Assembly: GCA_946886845.1 (NCBI GenBank)
Contig: CAMPJH010000035.1
Coordinates: forward strand, 1-11,473
Direction: 5' to 3'
Length of the DNA: 11,473 nucleotides
Origin: an uncultured Sphingomonas sp.
GTDB lineage: Bacteria; Pseudomonadota; Alphaproteobacteria; Sphingomonadales; Sphingomonadaceae
How positions within the stretch are numbered: position 1 is the first letter of the stretch; the number at the start of each line of letters is the position of its first letter. Shown piece after piece: positions 5,470 through 11,473 of the stretch. The notes beneath the pieces are model-generated. The model saw nothing but the letters and a program-made list of their open reading frames with translations, had not been told where the DNA came from and made no database searches. A program made the position numbers and the translations under genes.

Positions 5470-7526
5470 CCGCTCCTGATCAGCCCGACCGCCTGGTCGC
5501 GCTCGAACAGATAAAGGCATGTGCGCGCCGCCTGCCCGCGCGGACCGTCGAGGCCGCCGTCTCGGTCGAGCAATAATTGGGCGTCGCTTTGGGCGATCGG
5601 CGCAAGCGCCTCGACATCTTCGACCTTGGCGACCCGGAACCCCTCTTCGCCCGACTGCCGGGTGCCGAGGATCTCGCCGGGACCGCGCAGCCGCAAATCC
5701 TCCTCGGCGATCCGGAACCCGTCATTGGTTTCGCGCAGCAGCGCCAGCCGCGCCCGCGCCGTCTCGGTCAGGTTCGCACCACGGATCAGCAGACAGCTGC
5801 TCTTGCCCGAGCCGCGGCCGACGCGCCCGCGCAATTGGTGCAGCTGGGCGAGGCCGAACCGCTCCGCTCCTTCGACGATCATCAGCGTCGCGTTGGGCAC
5901 GTCGACGCCGACCTCGATCACCGTCGTCGCTACCAGGACGGCAATCTCGCCTGACGCAAACCCGGCCATTACCTTATCCTTCTCCGGCCCCTTCATGCGC
6001 CCGTGGACCAGCCCGACCTTGTCGTCTCCGAACCGCGCCTTGAGCACGCGCGCCCTTTCCTCCGCCGCCGCGGCGTCGGATTTCTCGCTCTCCTCGACCA
6101 GCGGGCAGACCCAATAGGCCTGGCCGCCCGCCGCAATGTGCCGCCCAAGCCCGGCGATTACGTCGGGCAGCTTCTCCTCGCTGATCACCCGCGTTTCGAT
6201 CGGCGTCCGGCCAGGCGGCATCTCGTCGATCCGGCTGACGTCCATCTCGCCATATTGGGTAAGCGTCAGGGTCCGCGGAATCGGCGTCGCGGTCATCACC
6301 AGCAGGTGCGGCGGCCGTTCCGCCTTCTGCGACAGCAACAGCCGTTGCGACACGCCGAATCGGTGCTGCTCATCGATCACCGCCAGGCCGAGATTCTTGT
6401 AGGCGACCTTCTCCTGGAAAATCGCGTGGGTGCCGACCAGGATGTCGATCGAGCCGTCGGCCAGCCCCATCAGCACGCTCTCGCGCGCCCGCCCCTTCTC
6501 ACGCCCGGTCAGGATCGCGACCCGGACTCCGAGCGAATGCAATTGGCCAAGCAGGGTCGCATGATGCTGCCGGGCCAGGATCTCGGTCGGCGCCAGCAGC
6601 GCCGCCTGCGCCCCGGCCTCGACCGCGATCAGCATCGCCTCGACCGCCACCAGGGTCTTGCCCGAGCCGACATCGCCCTGAAGCAGCCGAAGCATCGGCA
6701 CGCTCTGTTCCATGTCGCCGCGAATCTCGGCGATCACCCGCCGCTGCGCGCTCGTATGCTCATAGGGCAGCTTGAGCCGGGCGATCAGCGCGTCGGTGCC
6801 GGCCAGCGGCACGCCGCGCCGCCGCCGCGCCGACTGCCGCAGGAGGAGTAGCGCCAGCTGGTTGGCGAAAATCTCGTCATAGGCGAGCCGCCGCCGCGCA
6901 TCGCTCGCCAGCGGGTCCAGGTGCGCCTCGGCGAGCGCCGATCGCCACGGCCGCCACGCTTCTCTCGCGGCCAGGCGAGGCTCGATCCATTCGGGCAGCT
7001 CCGGCGCGCGCTCGACCGCTTGTGCCGCAAGGTCGCGCATGCGCTTGTTGGTGATCCCCTCGGTCAGCGGATAGACCGGCTCGCGCGCCGCCGGTTCGGC
7101 GTCCTTGCCCGGCTGGATCACCTCGGGATGGATGATCTGCCACTCGTCGCCATAGGCTTCGAGCTTGCCCGAGACGATCCGCGCCTGCCCCAGCGGCAGG
7201 CTCTTCTTCGCCCAGCCGGGATTGTTGAAATAGACCAGGCTGATGGTGTTGCCGTCGCGGTCGGCGGCGAACACCCGCATTGGACCGCGGCCGGAGCGGG
7301 TTTCGCGCATGTCGAACGGCTTGAGCTCGAGTATGATGTTGCGGCCGATCAATGCGCCGCTGGCGGCCGGCACGCGCATCCGCTCGATCACGCCCGTCGG
7401 CAGGTGATGAAGAAGGTCGACGGTGCGGGTGATGCCGAGCCGCTTGAGCAGCTTCGCCACCTGCGGGCCGACGCCCGGCAGGGTCTCCACTTCCGCGAAC
7501 AGTGGGTTGAGGATATCGGGCCGCAT
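5466..7526 (-). CDS. recG: ATP-dependent DNA helicase RecG
   Basis: Superfamily 2 double-stranded DNA translocase that remodels stalled replication forks and branch-migrates Holliday junctions. It is 686 aa, the normal length. The N-terminal region carries an HhH-like [17 protein letters not shown] stretch (15-31) and an OB-fold wedge (about 58-140). The helicase core has Walker A GDVGSGKT (284-291), motif II DEQH (385-388), motif [12 protein letters not shown] (412-420), and motif [11 protein letters not shown] (564-572), then the RecG C-terminal region with [16 protein letters not shown] (611-626). All expected motifs are present. Start is ATG 7526; no strong ribosome site is seen. The oxygenase gene lies 48 bp upstream on the same strand, so co-transcription is likely. 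At the other end the TAA overlaps the tyrS TAG by two bases. Confidence 0.97.
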   Translation of the reverse strand: MRPDILNPLFAEVETLPGVGPQVAKLLKRLGITRTVDLLHHLPTGVIERMRVPAASGALIGRNIILELKPFDMRETRSGRGPMRVFAADRDGNTISLVYFNNPGWAKKSLPLGQARIVSGKLEAYGDEWQIIHPEVIQPGKDAEPAAREPVYPLTEGITNKRMRDLAAQAVERAPELPEWIEPRLAAREAWRPWRSALAEAHLDPLASDARRRLAYDEIFANQLALLLLRQSARRRRGVPLAGTDALIARLKLPYEHTSAQRRVIAEIRGDMEQSVPMLRLLQGDVGSGKTLVAVEAMLIAVEAGAQAALLAPTEILARQHHATLLGQLHSLGVRVAILTGREKGRARESVLMGLADGSIDILVGTHAIFQEKVAYKNLGLAVIDEQHRFGVSQRLLLSQKAERPPHLLVMTATPIPRTLTLTQYGEMDVSRIDEMPPGRTPIETRVISEEKLPDVIAGLGRHIAAGGQAYWVCPLVEESEKSDAAAAEERARVLKARFGDDKVGLVHGRMKGPEKDKVMAGFASGEIAVLVATTVIEVGVDVPNATLMIVEGAERFGLAQLHQLRGRVGRGSGKSSCLLIRGANLTETARARLALLRETNDGFRIAEEDLRLRGPGEILGTRQSGEEGFRVAKVEDVEALAPIAQSDAQLLLDRDGGLDGPRGQAARTCLYLFERDQAVGLIRSG

Positions 7527-7558
7527 CGTCGTGACAGTCAGTGATGCCGAGCGGCCGT

Positions 7559-7581
7559 CTGGTCAAACGCCTGGTCAAACG
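7559..7581. repeat. Short tandem duplication covering the oxygenase stop codon
   Basis: CTGGTCAAACG occurs twice with a 12-bp period (7559-7569 and 7571-7581). On the minus strand this gives GTT TGA CCA twice in the same frame, so the oxygenase gene has a second in-frame TGA four codons after its own. The unit length preserves the frame, consistent with a slippage or small duplication event. Confidence 0.8.
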
Positions 7582-8219
7582 AAGGTGAAGTCGACCCTGT
7601 CGAATTGCTTCTCGTCGAAGGCGTGCTTGCTGTACGGTCCATTGCGATCGACGAAAAACAGGAAAAGGTGCGCGGACCAGGCGTTCGGGTTCGGCTGCAT
7701 CCGGCCGTGAGCATAATGGCTTCCCTGGTACAGGACAGCATCGCCGACCCCCATCTCGATCGAGGCATAATCCATCGTCCCGAAGTCGTCGGATAACGGA
7801 TACAGCGAGTCGATCCGTTCCTTGCCCAGCTGCAGGTCCCAAATTTGGTCATCGCTATACTCTAGCGTCATCGACAGGCCGAACTCGCTCGATGGCCGAT
7901 CGGAATGGACGCGGCAGATGTCGCCCTTCAGGTAGATCCTGAAATAGGTGTAGCTGGGCAACAGGTCGCGGCCGACCAATTGGCTCATGATCGGCGTCAG
8001 GCCCCACAGGAAGGTTTCCATCGGCCTGAATGAGTCCGAAGGGACATCGAAAGCGGGGTGCTTCAAAACTGCCGGAAAGGGCTGCGGCTTGCTCAGCGGT
8101 ATCGGCCGGCCCCCGGTCGCCTCCTTCAGCCTCGCAACGAACGCGCGCGCGATTTCCGGGGCGACCAGTTCCCGGATGTGCGCATAGCCATTGTTCTGAA
8201 AATCGCCGATCACTTCCAT
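7575..8219 (-). CDS. Putative Fe(II)/2-oxoglutarate-dependent oxygenase
   Basis: Predicted non-heme iron oxygenase of the prolyl-4-hydroxylase-like fold; the substrate is unknown. In the 214-aa protein the iron-binding triad would be His105 and Asp107 in VHSDRPSSEF (an HxD motif) and His171 in GSHYAHGR, with Arg173 near the co-substrate site. YFRIYLKGD before the HxD and VGDAVLYQGSHYAHGR plus HLFLFFVD after it match the double-stranded beta-helix pattern I know from stand-alone oxygenases with HxDRPSxE and EHWR-like blocks. There is no signal peptide, so it is cytoplasmic. Start is ATG 8219, where the domain begins (GDFQNNGYAHIRELV); no strong ribosome site is seen. It sits directly upstream of recG on the same strand and divergent from sdhE-mfd. 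The fold is fairly sure; any link to DNA repair or succinate dehydrogenase is speculation. Confidence 0.8.
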   Translation of the reverse strand: MEVIGDFQNNGYAHIRELVAPEIARAFVARLKEATGGRPIPLSKPQPFPAVLKHPAFDVPSDSFRPMETFLWGLTPIMSQLVGRDLLPSYTYFRIYLKGDICRVHSDRPSSEFGLSMTLEYSDDQIWDLQLGKERIDSLYPLSDDFGTMDYASIEMGVGDAVLYQGSHYAHGRMQPNPNAWSAHLFLFFVDRNGPYSKHAFDEKQFDRVDFTFV

Positions 8220-8307
8220 GCCAGGCTCGTAAAAGATGACCGGTTCCCCCGCAATGCGCGGGAGGCGCCGACTTTCCTCGCCCGCGTGGCGCTCCTACAT
8301 GGCGGCG
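8220..8307. promoter_or_regulatory. Divergent gap, oxygenase(-recG) / sdhE-mfd
   Basis: This 88-bp gap must serve transcription of the oxygenase gene to the left and sdhE-mfd to the right. It contains a perfect small hairpin, CCCGC-AATGC-GCGGG at 8248-8262, which resembles in stem sequence the hairpins of the 4141-4227 repeat but lacks its flanks. TTCCAT (8214-8219) and TAAAAG (8230-8235) are poorly spaced for a promoter, so none is called. Confidence 0.35.
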
Positions 8308-8574
8308 ATGCATTCAGATGCCGAGCTCAAGCGCCTCCACTGGCGCGCGCATCACCGCGGAACCAAGGAAACCGACATCCTCGTCGGCGGCTTCTTCGAT
8401 GCGCACCATAAGTCGTGGGAAGCCGACGACCGGGCGCGCTTTGAGCAGCTTCTCGAGGAGCAGGATGTCGACATTCTCGCCTGGGCGGCGGGAACCGCCG
8501 AGGCTCCGGAGCGCTACCGGGGGCCGATGCTGCAGGCGCTCCAGAAGCTCGACTACATCCCGATCGCCCGATGA
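8308..8574 (+). CDS. sdhE: FAD assembly factor SdhE
   Basis: Small cytoplasmic protein (88 aa; DUF339/YgfY/Sdh5 family) that promotes covalent attachment of FAD to the succinate dehydrogenase flavoprotein SdhA. The family signature RGxxE is present as Arg17-Gly18-Thr-Lys-Glu21 within HRGTKETDILVGGF, and the five-helix-sized chain with EEQDVDILAWAAG (50-62) fits the family. Start is taken at ATG 8308, giving the usual short leader before KRLHWRAHHRG; ATG 8299, three codons earlier in the same frame, is equally possible, and neither has a strong ribosome site. Its stop overlaps the mfd start as ATGA, implying translational coupling. sdhE next to mfd is, as I recall, a common arrangement in alphaproteobacteria, although the SDH genes themselves are not in the window. 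Confidence 0.92.
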   Translation: MHSDAELKRLHWRAHHRGTKETDILVGGFFDAHHKSWEADDRARFEQLLEEQDVDILAWAAGTAEAPERYRGPMLQALQKLDYIPIAR

Positions 8575-11473
8575 GCGAGCCGCTTCAGAAGATCCTCGGC
8601 GCGCGTCAGCCGCTGACCCTGGCGAGCGTCCCGGCCGGGTTCCTGCCGTGGCTCGCGGCTGACCTTGCCCGCGCCGCACACGGCGGGACAAAGCCGGGCC
8701 GGGCGGTCATCATCGCCTCGGACGAAACGGCGATGCGGGCGCTGGCGGACACCGTCCCCTTGTTCGCGCCCGAGGTCGAGGTCCTCACCCTGCCGGCGTG
8801 GGACTGCCTGCCTTACGACCGCGCCTCGCCGGCGCTTCGGGTGATGGCCGAGCGGCTGTCAGCGCTGAACGCGCTGCAGCAGCCGCAAACCGGGCCGCAA
8901 CTGGTCATCGCCACCGCCAACGGTGCCACCCAGCGGGTCCTGACGCCTTTCCGGATTCGCCAGCTCACCCGCCGCGTGGCCGAAGGCGAGCGGATCGACC
9001 GCGAAGCTTTGATCGGCCAGCTGGCGGCGCTCGGCTACCAGCGCTCGGACACCGTTGCCGAGCATGGCGAGTTCGCCGTCCGCGGATCGCTGATCGACCT
9101 GTTCCCGTCCGGGGAGCCGACCGCCCTGCGGCTCGACTTCTTCGGCGACGAGATCGAGAGCATGCGTCGCTTCGACCCGATCGACCAGCGTACCATCGGC
9201 CCGGCCAAGGCCTTCACCCTGATGCCGGCTTCCGAGGCATTGCTCGACCAGGCCAACATCAGGCGCTTCCGCGAGCGCTACCGCGAAACGTTCGGCGCCA
9301 CCGCCACCGGCGATCCGCTCTACCAGGCGGTGTCCGACGGCCGCCGTCTCGCTGGAATGGAGCATTGGCTGCCCTTGTTCGAGGAGCGGCTGGCGACAGT
9401 GTTCGATTATCTCGACGAGGACGACATCGTGGTTCGCGATTCGGGCGTCGACGGAGCGCTCGAGTCGCGGTTCGAAAGCGTCGAGGATTATTTCCAGAAC
9501 CGCACCCGGGCGATGCAGTCCGAGCCCGGCAGCTACCGGCCGCTGCCGCCGGCGGCGCTCTACCTGGAGCGAAGCGAATGGGACCAGGCGGTCGATTCGA
9601 GGCCGATCCACCGAACCTCGCCCTTCCCCGAGGCCGAGAGCCCGCGGACGGTGGATTTCGCGGTCGAGGCGGCACGCGACTTCGCTCCGGAGCGCGCCCG
9701 CAACGCCAACATCTACGAAGAGGTCGCCGAGCACATCCAGGCGCTTCGCCGGTCCGGCCGCAAGGTCGTGCTCGCCAGCTACACCCGCGGCGCCCGCGAA
9801 CGGCTGTCGGGCCTGCTCGAGGACCATGGCGTCAAGGCGCAAAAAGCCGTCGACAGCTGGCAGGAAGCGCTAGGCGCGAAAACCCAGCCGGCGCTGATGG
9901 TGCTTCCGCTCGACCACGGCTTCACCACGGCCGACGTCGCCATCCTGACCGAGCAGGACATGCTGGGCGACCGGCTGGTCCGCCGCCGCAGGCGCCGCAA
10001 GAGCGCCGACGCCTTCCTTGCCGAGATCGCCGCTCTGTCGCCCGGCGACCTCGTCGTCCACGCCGACCACGGCATCGGCAGATATGAAGGGCTGACCTCG
10101 ATCCACGTCGGCAAGAGCCCGCACGATTGCGTCGCCATCGAATATGCCGGCGGCGACAAGCTCTATCTGCCGGTCGAGAATATCGAGCTTCTGTCGCGCT
10201 ACGGCAGCGAGAGCGAGGGCGGGGCCAGCCTCGACCGTCTCGGCGGCGAAGCCTGGCAGCGCCGCAAGTCGCGGATGAAGGACCGCATCCGCGAGATTGC
10301 CGGAGAGCTGATTAAGGTCGCCGCGGTCCGCGCCACCCGCCCGGCGCCGGTCGCCGAGCCCGATTCCGCCTTCCCGCAGTTCGTCGACCGCTTCCCCTAT
10401 GAGGAAACCGACGACCAGGAGCGGGCGATCGCCGACGTGCTCGCCGATCTCGACGCCGGCAAGCCGATGGACCGGCTGGTGTGCGGCGACGTCGGCTTCG
10501 GCAAGACCGAGGTCGCGCTTCGCGCCGCCTTCGTCGTCGCCATGTCCGGGCTCCAGGTCGCCCTGATCTGCCCGACGACGCTGCTCGCCCGCCAGCATTA
10601 TTCCAATTTCGTCGAGCGGCTCCACGGCTTCCCGATCGAGGTCGGGCGGCTGTCGCGGCTGGTCCCCGCCGCCGAGGCAAAGCGCACCAAGGAAGGCCTC
10701 GAAAAGGGCACGATCGACATCGTCATCGGCACCCACGCGCTGCTCGCCAAGGGCCTCAAGTTCAAGCGGCTCGGCCTGGTCATCGTCGACGAGGAGCAGC
10801 ATTTCGGAGTCACCCACAAGGAGCGGCTCAAAGCGCTTCGGGCCGACGTCCACGTCCTGACCCTGACCGCGACTCCGATCCCGCGCACCCTGCAGATGGC
10901 GATGAGCGGGCTTCGCGACTTGAGCGTTATCCAAACGCCCCCGGTCGACCGGCTGGCGATCCGCACCTATGTCACGCCGTGGGACTCGGTGGTGATCCGC
11001 GAGGCGTTGCTGCGCGAGCATTACCGCGGCGGCCAGAGCTTCTTCGTCGCCCCGCGGATCGCCGATTTGCCCGACATCGAGCAATGGCTCCGCGAGGAGG
11101 TGCCCGAGATCAAGGCGGTCACCGCCCACGGCCAGATGAGCGCTACCCAGGTCGAGGAGCGGATGAGCGCCTTCTACGACCGCAAATATGACGTGCTTCT
11201 GTCGACCAGCATCGTCGAGAGCGGCCTCGACATTCCCAGCGCAAACACGCTGATCGTCCACCGCGCCGACCGCTTCGGCCTCGCCCAGCTCTACCAGTTG
11301 CGCGGCCGCGTCGGCCGCTCCAAGGTGCGCGCTTATGCCTATCTGACCACTCCGGCCGACCGGCTGATCACCGACACCGCGACCAAGCGCCTCGGCGTGC
11401 TCGCCGACCTCGACAGCCTCGGCGCCGGCTTCCAGCTGGCCAGCCACGACCTCGACATCCGCGGCGCCGGCAA
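8571..11473 (+). CDS. mfd: Transcription-repair coupling factor Mfd (3' end cut by window edge)
   Basis: DNA translocase that recognises RNA polymerase stalled at lesions, pushes it off and recruits UvrA for nucleotide excision repair. 967 codons are present; E. coli Mfd has 1148 residues, so about the last 180, including the UvrA-masking C-terminal domain, lie outside. The N-terminal UvrB-like module shows LPAWDCLPYDRASP (74-87). The RNA polymerase-interacting CarD-like domain starts near 489 (LSPGDLVVHADHGIGRYEGL). The SF2 motor has Walker A GDVGFGKT (639-646), motif II DEEQH (740-744), TATPIPRTL (766-774), and motif [13 protein letters not shown] (907-916). The run RLVRRRRRRKSADAF before the CarD-like domain is the usual basic linker. 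Start ATG 8571 overlaps the sdhE stop as ATGA. No disruption is seen. Confidence 0.97.
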   Translation, partial: MSEPLQKILGARQPLTLASVPAGFLPWLAADLARAAHGGTKPGRAVIIASDETAMRALADTVPLFAPEVEVLTLPAWDCLPYDRASPALRVMAERLSALNALQQPQTGPQLVIATANGATQRVLTPFRIRQLTRRVAEGERIDREALIGQLAALGYQRSDTVAEHGEFAVRGSLIDLFPSGEPTALRLDFFGDEIESMRRFDPIDQRTIGPAKAFTLMPASEALLDQANIRRFRERYRETFGATATGDPLYQAVSDGRRLAGMEHWLPLFEERLATVFDYLDEDDIVVRDSGVDGALESRFESVEDYFQNRTRAMQSEPGSYRPLPPAALYLERSEWDQAVDSRPIHRTSPFPEAESPRTVDFAVEAARDFAPERARNANIYEEVAEHIQALRRSGRKVVLASYTRGARERLSGLLEDHGVKAQKAVDSWQEALGAKTQPALMVLPLDHGFTTADVAILTEQDMLGDRLVRRRRRRKSADAFLAEIAALSPGDLVVHADHGIGRYEGLTSIHVGKSPHDCVAIEYAGGDKLYLPVENIELLSRYGSESEGGASLDRLGGEAWQRRKSRMKDRIREIAGELIKVAAVRATRPAPVAEPDSAFPQFVDRFPYEETDDQERAIADVLADLDAGKPMDRLVCGDVGFGKTEVALRAAFVVAMSGLQVALICPTTLLARQHYSNFVERLHGFPIEVGRLSRLVPAAEAKRTKEGLEKGTIDIVIGTHALLAKGLKFKRLGLVIVDEEQHFGVTHKERLKALRADVHVLTLTATPIPRTLQMAMSGLRDLSVIQTPPVDRLAIRTYVTPWDSVVIREALLREHYRGGQSFFVAPRIADLPDIEQWLREEVPEIKAVTAHGQMSATQVEERMSAFYDRKYDVLLSTSIVESGLDIPSANTLIVHRADRFGLAQLYQLRGRVGRSKVRAYAYLTTPADRLITDTATKRLGVLADLDSLGAGFQLASHDLDIRGAG

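Noticed and set aside
6003..6851. Plus-strand open frame of 282 codons inside recG.
   Set aside because: It is antisense to the RecG helicase motifs and has an Arg/His/Pro-rich composition typical of a shadow frame.
8248..8262. Hairpin CCCGC-AATGC-GCGGG considered as a second copy of the 4141 repeat.
   Set aside because: Only the short G/C stem is shared; the TCGTCA flanks and the four-base loop are absent, so chance is sufficient.
9870..11447. Minus-strand open frame of 525 codons inside mfd.
   Set aside because: It lies opposite the most conserved Mfd motor motifs. Its translation is rich in Gly, Arg, Ala, Asp and Leu without a domain, so it is a shadow of the mfd codon bias.
1..11473. 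Search for a novel defence, mobile or biosynthetic system.
   Set aside because: Almost every gene belongs to a known core family, with uniform codon style and no integrase, transposase, toxin-antitoxin pair or nuclease cluster. The cell-wall genes and repair genes do not form an evident new system.

Overview
The window looks like a gene-dense, GC-rich alphaproteobacterial chromosome, most likely a sphingomonad. The grounds are strong G/C third-position bias, large antisense shadow frames, an sdhE-mfd pair next to recG, and a DOMON-like protein of a type I associate with sphingomonads. The placement is inference from sequence style and gene families; no rRNA or other taxonomic marker is present. 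No tRNA, CRISPR array, insertion sequence or phage gene was seen.

Layout. At 1-2014 there are two tandem minus-strand L,D-transpeptidase genes of different subfamilies: a large periplasmic LdtD/YcbB-like enzyme, cut by the left edge, and a small ErfK/YkuD enzyme. At 2015-2381 a divergent control region is followed by a small acidic protein gene (65 aa) with a near-ideal ribosome-binding site. At 2383-4129 two minus-strand genes, a DOMON-like protein and a DUF1343/NamZ-type exo-muramidase, lie 10 nt apart and look like an operon. At 4141-4227 a composite palindromic repeat fills most of the divergent gap before tyrS (4246-5469, plus). tyrS meets recG (5466-7526, minus) tail to tail with overlapping stop codons. 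Upstream of recG on the same strand is a putative Fe(II)/2-oxoglutarate oxygenase (7575-8219). Divergent from it, sdhE and mfd are coupled by an ATGA overlap; mfd runs off the right edge.

Togetherness. The left third concerns the cell wall: two peptidoglycan cross-linking enzymes, a muramidase, and a DOMON-like protein whose family I associate with MurB-type annotations. The right half holds two genome-maintenance helicase/translocases, RecG (fork and recombination-intermediate remodelling) and Mfd (transcription-coupled repair), around SdhE, the flavinylation factor of succinate dehydrogenase.

Most of the window is ordinary core genome, and I found no convincing new multi-gene system. The items most worth a second look are the 87-bp inverted repeat, whose arms differ by a compensatory base-pair change and keep GNRA-type loops; the oxygenase gene wedged between recG and sdhE-mfd; the apparently cytoplasmic NamZ with its DOMON-like partner; and the small acidic protein.
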